This document shows, piece after piece, positions 38,101 to 50,400 of a DNA stretch of 64,000 nt. How positions within the stretch are numbered: the first letter of the stretch is position 1; the number at the start of each line of letters is the position of its first letter. The notes below the pieces were generated by a model, which was not told the DNA's origin, made no database searches, and was given only the letters and a program-made list of their open reading frames with translations. The position numbers were made by a program, and so were the translations under genes. Source of the stretch: Hirudinaria manillensis (taxonomy: Eukaryota; Annelida; Clitellata; Hirudinida; Hirudinidae); NCBI GenBank assembly GCA_034509925.1, contig CM067534.1, forward strand, positions 9,318,501 through 9,382,500, read 5' to 3'.

Positions 38101-39070
38101 TGTGTTCGGTCAATGCTTGAGTTCGTGCATGGAGGGTTGGTTGTTACCCTACTGTCTCAGCAGAGGTCTGCATAACGTGTCTTTAATCTTTTATTTTTTT
38201 TTCCAACTTCCTAAAAAAAAATTCCTTAATATATTATCAAATATATATAATTTATAATTGAATTTTAAATAATTGGTCGGTAACAAACAAACAAATAAAA
38301 AACTGTAATATAAAGCAAAAAAAAAAATCACAACAACAACAACAAACTCTCAAACTACTCAGAGCTCCCAGTTTTCACGACCACGGGTTTGACGACTACA
38401 ACCGAATCTACGACCACAGAACCGATTGCGACAACAACCACCAAAAAACCTCTGCCCGTCGTTACCGAAGCCCCGACCACGGAGAGAAAACGGACCACCG
38501 TAGAAACGACTCCACCACCAGAAAAGGTCGAACCACAAGATGAAGGAGGTGGAGGCCTCGTGTTCGTCGTTTTGTTGCTGGGCGTCGTCGCAGCTGCTGG
38601 AGCTTCAATGTAATCATTCCTGAATGAGTTCTCGAAATCGTTTTTATTCTTCGTTTTAACATTTCTAAATATTATCGACGTTGTGATTATTCTACCTAAC
38701 CCTAACCTTAACCCTAACCATAACCCTAACTCTAACCTTAACCCTAACCCTAACCCTAACCCTGACCCTAACCATGACCCTAACCCTAACCCTAACCTTA
38801 ACTCTAACCCTGACAGTCTAACTGTTGTTCTTACGAATGTGGGCGTTTAATTTCAACCTAATTTAAGTTAACGTTTCCTCTTTCTTGGGTTAAATTATTT
38901 CAATTATTTCAATTATTTCAATTATTCTTGAATGTATGTCACAATGAATTTTGTCTTTTTGTCGCAGTTGGTACGTTAAGGTCAAGAAAGCAGGACAATC
39001 ACCAATCGCCCCGCCCGAGGGGTCTTCAGAGCCGGCCCCAGAACCCCAGGCCGCAGAAGCAAACGAGTAG
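35184..39070 (+). CDS. WSC-domain single-pass membrane protein with N-terminal lectin-like domain
   Basis: Putative cell-surface protein. Exons: 35444-35671, 36162-36404, 36615-36745, 37010-37127, 37286-37422, 37590-37719, 38037-38165, 38363-38609, 38968-39070; first exon proposed at 35184-35217 (about 499 aa in all). The first two large exons look like a galactose-binding/F5-8C-type domain (ends IPISEVEVV, as fucolectins end LCEVEVY). Two WSC domains follow: VGFYGCFES, QCRDVCYDE, CLCGSKVP; then FSLGCFEYRP, CIKKCSKEG, YCICEEDEP. A further Cys-rich piece leads to a Thr-rich mucin-like stalk (TTTTESTTTEP), a membrane segment (GLVFVVLLLGVVAAAGAS) and a short Pro/Glu tail. Matching intron positions inside both WSC domains support the exon at 37010. 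The signal-peptide exon (MMLLWCWVGGI) rests on a weak donor, GTTTTG, and is uncertain. Confidence 0.7.
37940..37988 (-). repeat. Interstitial telomere-like tract in a WSC-gene intron
   Basis: Degenerate CCCTAA repeats on the plus strand, about eight imperfect units, 50 bp before the exon starting at 38037. Confidence 0.85.
38694..38815 (-). repeat. Interstitial telomere-like tract, about 20 units, last WSC-gene intron
   Basis: Around 120 bp of CCCTAA and close variants (CCTTAA, CATAAC, CTCTAA, CCTGAC). Purest in the middle. Lies in the intron between 38609 and 38968. Confidence 0.9.
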
Positions 39071-39270
39071 AAAAAGCAGAGAAGAGTTTGGTTCTGGAAG
39101 AATGCGTCTCTTGTCGTTCACTCCATCTGACGATCCATCCATCCATCCATCCATCCATCCATCCATCCATTCCAGCGACCGACCTACGTTCTGGTTTTAA
39201 TAATAGCGAGAAAAATTTAATAACTAGGCCGGGGCAAAGGTTAACACGAAAGAGCGACATCGTTTTGCAG

Positions 39271-39301
<31 letters not shown>

Positions 39302-40166
39302 TTTCTATCTCATCGAAACAACGAAATTGAATTGTCCAATTAGTTGCCAGCAACGTCACCAAAGATGATTTTGTTTTCCGAATAAAGTTTCGTCAACATC
39401 TTTTAAGACTTTTAATGTCGTAGGTTAAAGAATAATAATAATAGGATTAAATAATAATAATAATAATAGGGTTAAAGAATAATAATAGGATTAAAGAATA
39501 ATAATAATAATAGGATTAAAGAATAATAATAGAGTTAAAGAATAATAATAGGATTAAAGAATAATAATAGAGTTAAAGAATAATAATAGGGTTAAAGAAT
39601 AATAATATGATTAAAGAATACTAATAATAGGGTTAAAGAATAATAATAGGATTAAAGAATAATAATAATAGGGTTAAAGAATAATAATAGGATTAAAGAA
39701 TAATAATAATAGGGTTAAAGAATAATAATAGGATTAAAGAATATTAATAGGATTAATTGGGTCTATGAAAAACGTCGTTCGATTTAGATTCAAGAATTTT
39801 TAAGAAAAATATTTGCTTTAAAACCTTTTAAATACGAAATACAGAAATAAACATTCAATATCGATATTAGAAAAAAGGCGAAACTCCATCTTTTAAATTG
39901 GGAAGCAATTGCATATTATAAATATGTATTATATGTTTGTATTATAAGTAAATAGATATTATAATAGAGAAAACAATTATAAACATATTTATGAAGGCAG
40001 CCCCGTCCATCCCTGCCCGAACAATCTCTTTTAAAGGGTGCGTTTTGTCCTCCAACGTCTTTATTATTCTGGAAAGAGCCGCTATCAGTTCGCTCTGTCA
40101 ATGATGCACTCGTTGCATGAGTAGAGATGTCCTGCATCGAATAAAGGTAAAATTCTACAAGTCGTC
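39071..40166. other. 3' UTR and intergenic region rich in simple repeats
   Basis: Holds (ATCC)n at 39129-39170, (ATTT)n at 39270-39304, the minisatellite described next, and then AT-rich sequence up to the next start codon. AATAAA at 39381-39386 is a candidate poly(A) signal for the WSC gene. No coding signal. Confidence 0.6.
39428..39755. repeat. Minisatellite with AATAATAATAGGATTAAAG-type units
   Basis: About 330 bp made of 18-24 bp units: a variable number of AATs, then AGGATTAAAG, AGGGTTAAAG or AGAGTTAAAG. Unit length varies through the AAT count, a pattern expected of slippage plus unit duplication. AGGGTTA resembles the telomere motif, but the spacing is not hexameric. Confidence 0.9.
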
Positions 40167-43100
40167 ATGGATGCCTTTGAGTTCAGCATGTCGGATGGAA
40201 AAGGTGGAGACAGAGGAGACGGAGTTGTCATCCAGGTCCCGATGACTTACCTCAGTCCTGCCGTCAGCAAAACAGATTTTGGTAGGGCAGGCTACGAACC
40301 AATGGCGGGCTACAGGAAAAATTCTTGCTTAGACGTTTCAAGGAGAAATTCCTCGACTTCATTCAGTCAGAATCAGGTGAAGATCAAGTATAAAGATTTC
40401 CTTCCGGAGTTTTGCAGAAGTTCTAAGGACATCAGAAACGATAACTGGATGAGAACGAGAGATTTCAAGTGAGTTTATTATTAATAATCGTTGTTGTTAT
40501 TGTTGTTGTTATTCGTGATCTTTGATATTTAAACATCAATTGCCTTAATATTGTATCTCTATAGTTTGTATTCCTAACTCTTATTGTTTTCTCATTTTCA
40601 CGTCTTCAATTCATCAGATAATTTCACATAATTTCCAGGAGACGTTTTGAATGTCCCGAGAGATATTTTTCACGAATATCTAATAATTTATGTCACTTAT
40701 ATCACGTGAATAGTGGAAAAATCTTCTCTAGGTATTTTAACACCCTTTTAACAGCTTTTAACACCTTTTAACAGATTAATTAATTATCTGGAATCGTTAA
40801 CAGCTACGAAGTGTGCTCTCCACAAATGAACTCTCACAAAGCGATTGTTTATGCAGAGCCAAATGCGAGCCCGAGTCGTCAAAGTCTTTTGTTTTCTTTC
40901 AAAACATTGGCATCAAACGCAGGGGAAATGAGGAAGCTTTTTCGTTTCTGTCCTTTGCAGTCCACGCTTTCCAACTGTATTTCTGATTGATTGCGATGAC
41001 TATAAAGGCGACGACGACGACGATGATGATGAAGTGGAGATAGATCTCAGATATATCTGAGTCCCTTCTTGTTTCTCATAAGCAATCGAGTATCATTTCG
41101 TTGATGATAGTCGTTGTTAGTACTGAATGTATCAATAGGCTGATTGTTATTTAACAAAATATTTATTTACAATTTATATTTATTACAAATATTTCATAAC
41201 CACTACGAATACTAAGACAGTGAACTAAACTTCATTCGTAGGAAGCTCTTGGAATCGGCAAACAAGTGGTTGTCGGAAAATCCCGGAGTTGAACTCAAGA
41301 GTTGCGAGTCAATCATTTGGTCGTCGGATGACGTCAGAGACCTTGCAAGCCCCAGTGACCTCATGGTGACCTCGGTTTGTCTCGAGGAGGATATGCCGAC
41401 GTTTTACATTCTCGGATTCAGGTTGAATCAACGCGTGATTGAGAAGTGTCTGAAAGTGACAACGTGTGACTGAAATGCAAGAAATTGGATGACTGCGATG
41501 TTTTACCATTGCGTTGGGGCTCTTGTACTTAAGGTCACACTTTTTAACCTTGCGTTAGGGTTAGGGTTGGTGTACTTTAGGTCAATTAATGTCTTTACCC
41601 TTGTCTCCATCGTTATCTCTAGCTCTAATTCTAAACTGGCCCAACACCGTTCCGTAGTTGGAAAGTAATCCAGAAATGACTTTATTTTGACTTGGCTTTT
41701 GTCTTTATTAGTTAGTATTAATAATAAAAATACAATTATTAATAATAACAATAATTACATTATTTTCATCAAAAATCGATTTTTCATTCCACTAGACTAT
41801 GGTACGTGGTCTCAGCCTACGCCAGGGTTTGCACCATCAGTCTCCTCGAATTCATCCCCCTAGCGACCGATTCCACCGTACAGGACCTGGTTCGACAAAT
41901 CGATTCCGATATCCGATCGGGTTCGGTTTTTTGTTTCCAGAAATTCTGTGTCTATCTGTACGTTTTGAGCAATTAGGCATATTCAGATTCGAGGAAAACG
42001 GCTTTTATTCCACTATTTATGCAGAATTAGTTGAAAATTAAAAACTAAATTGATTTAACTGTATCAAATAATATTTTATCATATTTAATAAACTATTCAT
42101 CATTTATTTCGTTAAATGAAAGTAAAATCATAGAGGAAATTCTGAACTTGGAAACCGTTTCATTGCCTCTTCTCTCTGGCTACTTGGACAGCAACCTCAC
42201 TTCTTGGAGGGTGACCATGGACTACACCAGTACCTACGCCTACTTCCTCAGATTGTACCTTCTCAAGGACAAGGTCGTCAGCGATAAGATCAGTCCGGTC
42301 ATCAGCCACCTTTGTGAGTTTCTGCAGTTTCAGAATTCGGTATGCAAAAGAGAGGTCGCCATCCAGTTAGGCAAAAATATAAATTAAAATTTTCTGTCCA
42401 AAGCTATAGAGGACTTTGTGCCACGGTTGAATGATGACGGACAGTACGAAGGTTTCTCCGAACTCCTCCAGAGATGCAACCAGTGGAGCAGCACGAATGA
42501 CGTTACCATCGTCAACATCCAATCCATATTCGCCAAGGAGGATCCAGGTAAGTGTAACGCTTGAACACATCCTGGAAAATCCCAAGCAGATTAAACTAGA
42601 AACTAAAGTAGGAGCCCAATCTTGTACGCATTGATGGCACCAGCAATAATGATAACAACAAGAATGATGACGATAGAAATAATAATAATAATATCCTCTG
42701 CATTTTTTAAAATAACTTGCAGTTCAACACGAGGACACCGGTAAATCGTGCTTCTTCGAGAAGCCTGGACTCAACCATCCAGATTCGGTCGACTATTTCC
42801 GCATCCTAAGGGTGGTCTACATGTCCAGCATCTCCTGGCAAGTCGTGGACAGCTTGCAAAACAACAATTTGTTTCGGAAGAAGAAATCAGAATCACCGCC
42901 GATCTGTTACGAGATGTTCACGCCTGAACTCCTTAATGCACCACTGGCCGGGGAATCGGGGGTAATGGCAAAACGGCTCTCGCTTACCAGAGGGCCTGCA
43001 GTAGAAGGCATGAGCACGACTTTTGCCAAGATGGCCGATTTCATTTCCGAAGGAGGTTAATTTTTTGGCAAAGAAAAATTTTTTCCCAATTTTCCAAGTT

Positions 43101-43854
43101 CTTAGCTGTTGACTTCAACATAGATAGAAGGGTATTATTAATCAGTTTTTAAGCTTTTCTTTGAACCACATACATGGGTGGCAAAGTTGATTTCTGGGTT
43201 CAAATCGATGATCTCTTATCAATCCAGACTTGGACATCGTGAATGCAGAGATGGTGAGCAATCCGGTGCAGTTTAGATGCCAAGAGAGCAAGAACAATCT
43301 CAAGTTTCTATTTTCGATCAGGTTACAGTTTGTCACGGGTATTAACAAATGTAACAAATGTGCAGTGCTTCATGGATCGAGAGTGATTCCCTCGACAATG
43401 TGTACACTGTACAGCTTGTGATAGTCTAATTTAATACCAGTATTAGAAACTGTCAAATAACTTCAGTGATAACAATAATAGTAGAAGAATAAACAAATGC
43501 TGAAAGATTCAAATTGCATCACATCTCATAACTAACACACTTCTTTTCATTAATTTTCACTATAACTTGCCAATTGACATGTGAATTTCACCATGGCATT
43601 GCAGTAATCTATATTATGTCTGCAGACTATTTTATCGCCCTCGGAACTATCGTCGCGAAAGCAAGATGTTTGCCAGTCCAAAGAAGACCCAAATCAGTTC
43701 GGGCCAAATTAAACCGGGTCCCATATTCCTGAAGAACGTCGTCAGTCGAAAGTTTCCGTATCGCTGGCTCGTGCTCTCCTTGACGGCCTTTGCTAGCATG
43801 ACGATCATCGTGGCCATCAGCATCATTTACAATTTCAAGTTGAACTCGACTTGA
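40167..43854 (+). CDS. Unrecognised four-module protein with C-terminal membrane anchor
   Basis: I do not recognise this gene. Eight exons: 40167-40468, 41242-41421, 41796-41920, 42134-42313, 42404-42547, 42723-43055, 43228-43321, 43626-43854; 1587 nt, 528 aa, all phases consistent. After a 70-residue polar N-terminus come four similar modules of about 75-140 residues. Each opens with an aromatic-acidic-Phe-x-Pro motif (YKDFLPEF; LLEFIPLA; IEDFVPRL; YEMFTPEL), then a helix, then a short strand with SI or NAE-like ends (LKSCESIIW; LNLETVSL; VNIQSIFA; VNAEMVSN), and closes with a hydrophobic strand (FYILGFRLWYV; AYFLRLYLL; YFRILRVVYM; KFLFSIRLFYR). The last exon adds a membrane segment (WLVLSLTAFASMTIIVAISII) near residues 497-520 and eight more residues. 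No signal peptide is visible, so a tail-anchored or type II-like topology is likely. Function unknown. Confidence 0.75.
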
Positions 43855-45116
43855 GTCATTCGAGGGGGGAAAGAACCACGAATCCTGTGCGAACATCTTT
43901 AGACAACATTCTCGAATCAAGCCGTAACCATCCTATGCCAACTTTGTATTTTCTAAACTTGGACTTTTTTGTGAATTTAGAAGGTTTGAAAGAAGAAGGA
44001 AATTGTCGTGCATTGAATCTTGAATAACATTCAATCGATCGAATAACTTTCAAAAGTTTGCTGAGAGTTGTCTAAAATAATTATATTAAATAATAATCTG
44101 ATAATAAATAAACAATAAATAAATAATAATCTAATCGCAATTTCCCAATTCGATTTGTATCTTCCTAGATTTCGTAATTGCTATTGGCCGCACACGAGCT
44201 TTAGCGGCAGGTCACGGACCTCGAATTTGTGTTTCGAGTTAGCAATACAAATTATACGTCTATGTCCGCCAAGTCTTTCATAGCATCGCCGAAACTACTT
44301 AATCGTGACGTGTTTCCAAATCTGAAACGTATTTCCACTTTTAAACGATCTCTTCCGCCTGTTATCGACTCTTAATTTTCTTCTATATTGTATATATTTA
44401 GAGTGTTTTGAATCTTTATTATATTTTGTTAAAGAATGTCTGCATTTAAGGAATCGCATTTATTATAATATTTGTTTGAAATGATCCTATCCAGTTTAAA
44501 TTATCATTAAATCGTTAATCGTTTTATATGTTAAAAGGGAGATTAAAGCATACCACCCTTCAGATCAAGTTGGTCCATCATTGCTGGTCCAGTTAAGGCA
44601 TTTCATCAGCACCCTGAAAGTGAAAATCATCTCCATTAGCATCAAATACTTGTCATTCCAATGCTTACACCTGTCAAAATATTTACCAGCTTTTCCATAT
44701 CGTGTTTGTGGTGAAGCAGCAAAATTAGAAAGGGTCTTAATAAATAAAATAATATGAAATTAATTTTTTATTAAATACTTGCAATATCTAAATAATTATA
44801 ATAATAATAATTAAACAACTGAAATCCACCAATCAGCAAGTCCTCTTACACGATGGTTCATTATAAATTGGCAGACGCATCTCAATTCCTTCAAAGCTTT
44901 ATTATTATTTATTATTTATTCCAAAAAATCCATTTCTTTTTCCAAAAATTCAAAACAAAACAAAACCAAATATTAATTATATTAATTAACAATTACTTCA
45001 CAACTAGAAATTGATTGCAACCAGAAAAATAATTAAAAACATAAAAAAAGAAAAAGAAGAAAATTGGAGATTGCAACGGATGAGTTTTGCAGAACAAACG
45101 AATCGACGGTCGAAAG
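43855..45116. other. Intergenic, no gene recognised
   Basis: AT-rich spacer between the membrane-protein gene and the cystatin stop codon. On the minus strand an acceptor-like TTTCAG near 44611 is followed by a short open stretch with stop, which could be a terminal exon of an extended cystatin transcript, but nothing supports it further. Confidence 0.4.
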
Positions 45117-46849
45117 TCAGAGGCGATGCACTGATATTCCACAGCGACTCAAAGTCTTCAGTATCGGACTGTCGGTCTTGCAGTCCAGGAGTTTACTTGA
45201 TGTTGTGTTTGCATTGAGAAACAGCAGTGCCTTTGAGATCTGGTTTAAAATAAAGTTCAAACCAGATTGTGCCAAAAACATGTCTTACATTTAAGAAAAC
45301 TTTAATTGCGTAATGTGTATGTTATTATTATTGTTATTATTATTGTTATTATTATTATTATTACTGTCATTGTTATGCAGGTTATTTTTCAGGAAGTGTT
45401 TTTTGGCCAGCGAGTTCTTTTCGAATATAATTACTAGTGGTATTAGTATTTTATTCATTGAAATTAATAATATTAGTATTAATATTGGTAATGTTGTTAT
45501 TGAAGTAAAGATTTGCTGCAAGCGATTACCGTGAACTGTTGATCTGCTGAAACACAAGGAGGACATTTGGAACGCAGGAAGACTGAGACTTTGTAGATCT
45601 CTGGCATCTGAAACGGTATTCAAAGTAACTTTCTTTAAAGATAATATTTCAAATCATTAGTTTAAAGATTTGCTGAAGAATTGCAATTAAATTAAATTAA
45701 ATTAAATTGGCATTTTCCCCACCTTGATGTTCACATACGCAGCCTCGATCCTGTTCAACTCCAGGCTCCTCCTACGCGGTCCAGACTTTGACAATTGACG
45801 TACGGCAGAAGACACGGAGTCGACTACGACTCTCGCGTCGGTCTGGACTTGCGACCACGCGGTTGTCTTGTTGCCACAAGAAGATGATGTGAGGCTGTAA
45901 TTCTGCTCCAAGGATTTGAATATTCTGAAGTCGCATGTCATGGTCTGTTGAGAAAAAAAATGTATGTTGTTGTTAATGTTATTATTATAATATTATTATC
46001 ATATTATTATAATATTATTATTATTGTAATATTATTATTATTGTAATATTATTATTATAATATTATTATTATTATTGTAATATTATTATTATTATTGTAA
46101 TATTATTATTATTATTATTGTAATATTATCGTTGCTACTACTTGTAACCAGGAATATGAGGTATGAGCAGGTCTTAAGAAAGTCGTGACTGGCTAAAATA
46201 TGTTCAAAGAAAAAAATGTGCGCAAGTAGTAGGCATTTGGGGCATGAATGTGCAATCCATACTGATATAAATGATACTATTAATAAATATTAATACCACA
46301 TTATATCAATATTAATTACCCATTCCAAAAAGCAGGCCCTGTGAAAGTTTTCCTTGGTGGGGCAACTGGATAAACCAATACTGAGTGTCAATTTGTAATT
46401 CATCCCAGCCACCACCTAATTTTAAATCACAATACTCAAATTAATTTTAAATTTCTTTATATCAGTTTTTTTTTAATTACATAGCATATAACGCAACTGA
46501 TTGCTCCATTAAGTCGAAAAACTACATTCATTGAAATTCAAAAAACAATTTTAGCAATAATTTAGGGTAATTGAAAGGTTAATCAACATATAATAACAGT
46601 TATTCTCTCATTACAATCATGCACCACTTTAGTAATAAAACTTATTCGTACTTGTTGCGAAGCATTCAGTATTTCCAAGAGCAATAATTTGTTGGCATCT
46701 TGTCCTCGGTATAAATTTAAAGCATTTTTAGCAGCGTCTATAACATCTTTCGATGTTACGTTTGCGTTATTCCATCCTCCCGGCAACTGACCATAACCAC
46801 CTTGAATCGAAATCAAAACAGCAAGTAAACCGATAACTTTCGAAGCCAT
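45117..46849 (-). CDS. Secreted two-domain cystatin-like protein
   Basis: Predicted secreted inhibitor of papain-like cysteine proteases. Five exons (minus): 46652-46849, 46320-46415, 45723-45944, 45530-45607, 45117-45239; 717 nt, 238 aa. Signal peptide MASKVIGLLAVLISIQGGYG. Domain 1 has the N-terminal glycine region (LPGGW), a helix (VIDAAKNALNLY) and QVVAG across the exon 1/2 junction (residues 66-70), the canonical QxVxG loop. Disulfide cysteines follow (SSCPTKENFHRAC; MTCDFRIF; SSSCGNK). Domain 2 repeats the layout (VVVDSVSSAVRQLS; IYKVSVFLRSKCPPC; LDCKTDSPILKTLSRC) but has IKMPE in place of QxVxG, so it is probably not inhibitory. The PW loop is absent from both. The last exon is too short to stand out by itself but fits in phase and supplies the expected cysteines. 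Confidence 0.75.
45961..46130. repeat. ATT/TAA trinucleotide repeat in a cystatin intron
   Basis: About 170 bp of (ATT)n blocks separated by TATAAT or TGTAAT pieces, inside the intron between 45945 and 46319. Confidence 0.85.
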
Positions 46850-47471
46850 ATTAGATCGAATAAGCTACTGAATCAGCATAAACTTTCAACGATTAACGTT
46901 CCGAATGCAATCTTACTCAGTTAGGCCTCTTTTAATCGGTTGTGACAGGAATATTTGCATAACCAAGGCTTGAATGAATTCCACAGCAATGAATGACTTC
47001 AAATGCCATTGTCTGAGAATGAACAAAAAGAAGCGCGTCAGCCCCCATACGTCACCAGCAGCAGTAAACACAATCAGTGTGAGTCTTCAAAGAAGTCTTT
47101 GACGCCACCACATCCTCAGAATAATATTAAATAAATAGATCCGGTTATTCGCATTTAATAACGTGAATATTCTTAATTTAAGATGGTTTACTTAAATTTT
47201 GCACATTCACTTCAAGTTGGCTGTCACTCATTAATCACTCAAAATGAGGGAGTGATAAACAGCTAAAATCATTTAGTGAAAATTAAATCATCAATATAAG
47301 TAAAATAAAGTGAGTTTAAATGGCTGAAACTATCTCTAAAAAATCGGATGAAAAAATAAATTGACACGTTTGCTAACGAATCTGAAATTTCTTCAGACCC
47401 ATGTAAACAGATGTTGGCGCACAATCGGGGTTTTTTGAAACTTTCGCCTTTTGACTCAAGATTTGATTGGG
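46850..47471. promoter_or_regulatory. Divergent promoter interval, cystatin / PrimPol
   Basis: 622 bp between diverging start codons. No coding signal beyond short frames; an ATG at 47320 is followed by only 14 codons. It should contain both promoters. Confidence 0.35.
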
Positions 47472-50400
47472 ATGACTAGCAGATCTCCGATAAAGTTTTA
47501 TTCGAAAAATCTGTCAGTTTTGTTTAATTCAATGTTCCGAATTTGTTGCAAAATACAAAATAACCAATAAATGATCAATATTTTAGGCCAAATTTGAAGC
47601 TACTGAAAAAGGAAAAAGAGCTTAAGGAGCTATTTTTACCGACGCTTTTCTCTCCCAGGTTTAGTGACATCATTACTATAATTTTACTATGATTTCCTAA
47701 CATTTTTGCAATCATTAATGTTAATGAGCAAACTAATAAGTTGTTCCATTATTAACAGTTTCTCTGATGATGTATTATGTCGCTGTTGGAAGGTATGTAG
47801 GAGTCAGCAGAATGCTTTGGAATCTGCTAGAAACATGAAGGTATGTTCGGAGATGACGCTGGTGTTAATACACTGGATTTAAATGCTTGAATTGTATTAA
47901 GTGGTTGATGTTCTAATTTGATTGATTCCATTGATTGACCTTACCTTTTGAATCCTAAAAGGGACTTCATGTGTTTTCGTACGAGAGCAATTCCTTTTTG
48001 GAAAATTCTGGTCAGAGGTTGTTCCTGACCACAAGTTATGAAGAGTTTTGGCACAATTACATGTAAATTCCAGATTTTCAATTTGTGCTTATCTAGTTTC
48101 TTGAAATCGAGTACAGAAGTTGGTCAGGAATATTGGTTTTTATTGGACTTAGTCATTCTACTGAATAGATTCAAAAGATAATTTGAGATATTAATTACAC
48201 TTTGATTATATTCTTATTAACTATAAGCAGATTTAAATTACTGAATCATTTTATTCTCACAATTGGAGTTAAGAATTTGTTAACAAATCCACAAAAGATG
48301 TGGTCAACTATTGACAGGGCAGGACAGTCTTGTTAGGTAACATTAAGAAGTGGATAATAATTACAACGATAGGCCTCGTGCTTCACCAACGTAGTTCATG
48401 CTCTATGAAAATAACAGGCTGTTATTTTTTGTTATTTTTCAGAATATGTATTAAATGCTTTTTTTATGCTTCTTAAAAAGTTGTTAAGTTATTATTAATA
48501 AGTTGTTATTAATAAATTATTATTAATAAGTTATTATTAATATTCAGTCAACTGAAAGAAGAACTGAGAATCCATTACGAAGTCATCCCTGAAAGTGAGC
48601 AAATCAATTCATCAGATTTCAGTATTAATGTTTCTAATATCTATTATAACGGCTTGAATTTATCGATTTATCAAATTTAAAACCACAAAATAATTAATTA
48701 ATTAATTATTTGTTTACCAATGATCATTTCTTCTGCTGCAGACACTCCATGCCACTTGTATTTTGACATCGAGTTCAATTATGAATGCAATCCGACCAAA
48801 GATGGCAGCAGGATGGTCAAGGATTTTGTAAAGGTTAATTTATTGCATCATCAGGCAGAAAATTCCTCCGTTCATGATTATCACGTCACAACAGGATTGT
48901 TTGACAACACTTGTGCTTCTTCTATTGTCACTGTATTTCTTTAAGCTTTCTATCAACTGTGGAGTTTAATCTTTTATCAATGAGATTGTTATCGGTTTTT
49001 TAACAGGTCGTGTGCTTTTGCCTCAGAAATTATGGCATTGAATGCAACGATAGCCATTTCCTGGTGCTCGCCTCAAAGTCAGTGTTTGTTGAATCAGTTC
49101 GCTTGCCAAAATAAAGGATATTAATGAAGTTAAATTTAAAATTTTAATTCAAAAGATATTTATTCTCTGCAGTTCTCCATCCAAATTTAGCAGGCACTTC
49201 ATTATCCATCTGCCCAATGACATGGCTTTCTCGAATAATTTTGAAGCAGGTAGATTTTCAGAAACGATAACACACCTTTCAAATACTTAATAACATTTTT
49301 CTATTATTCATGAATTAAGTTAAGAGTTAAGCGATTTAAGATTCTTGTTCTTGTATGAAAGGAGCCTTTGTTAGGCACATCTGCAGCACATGTAAATCTA
49401 ATGCATTGGACGAGATTGGGGTAAGGTGCGAAGACCTTCTGGTCAGGGGTCGATCGGAGGATGAGAATGTTTTCTGCGACCTAGGTTTGTCAAACCTCAC
49501 TGAAAAAGCATTAACTGCTTCATGACTGGATGGGTTAGACAATCCTCAAATTACCTCATTGCAATGATTTTTGTTTATCCTTAGGTGTTTATTCCAAGAA
49601 CAGAAACTTCAGACTGTACCTTTCCAGCAAAAGAGGGAAGGCAAATGCCTTGAAATTAGCCCCTGAAAATTGTTTTCCTATTTCGACCCAGGTTTCAGAC
49701 ATTTGTGCACATCATAAAGAAATTTTCCTATCTTCATTGGTTTGCAATGTCAGGTTAGAAGGAGCATTTCATTTTTATCATATAAAATTTGGCCTTCCTA
49801 TTGTTCATCCTGGTGTGATTATCTTGATGTGGTTGCAACAAAAATTTGCTTTTAAACGTAAAGCAAAGATTCAAAGTTGCTGCTTCTGTTTGGGAGAGAT
49901 GGTTTAAAATGTTCACAAGACACTATAAAAGATGCATTTCAATTGAGAGACAATTCAAACAAAGTAGCAAAATGTAAGTGCACTAAGTGAGGTGACTAAG
50001 AGACAGCCTATGTGATTGGAATTTTTTGGCAGGTCACTGGCCAAGCTCAGAAACCTCGATACTACCCTTTTCCAAAGACTGCCTCACGAACTTGGACAAA
50101 TTCATAACTTCCCTGATCCAAATAGGTGGAGTGGAAGGAAAGATATACAGGAAATCAATGAAGGAGTCCAAACTCGTCGTTTACGACATCGTCAAGAACA
50201 GATGGTGTCGGAACATCGGAAGATTCCACAAGAGCAACAACGTGAGGTTAGTCTCCAATAAGATGTCGAGATGGATTCTCAGATGCTATGTCCGCCATTT
50301 GACGAAGGAATTCTGAGGAGTTTTATGCTTTGATATCAGGATTTTGGTGGACCTGAACAATAGAGTTTGGTTCCAGAAATGTCACGATCCAGACTGTAAG

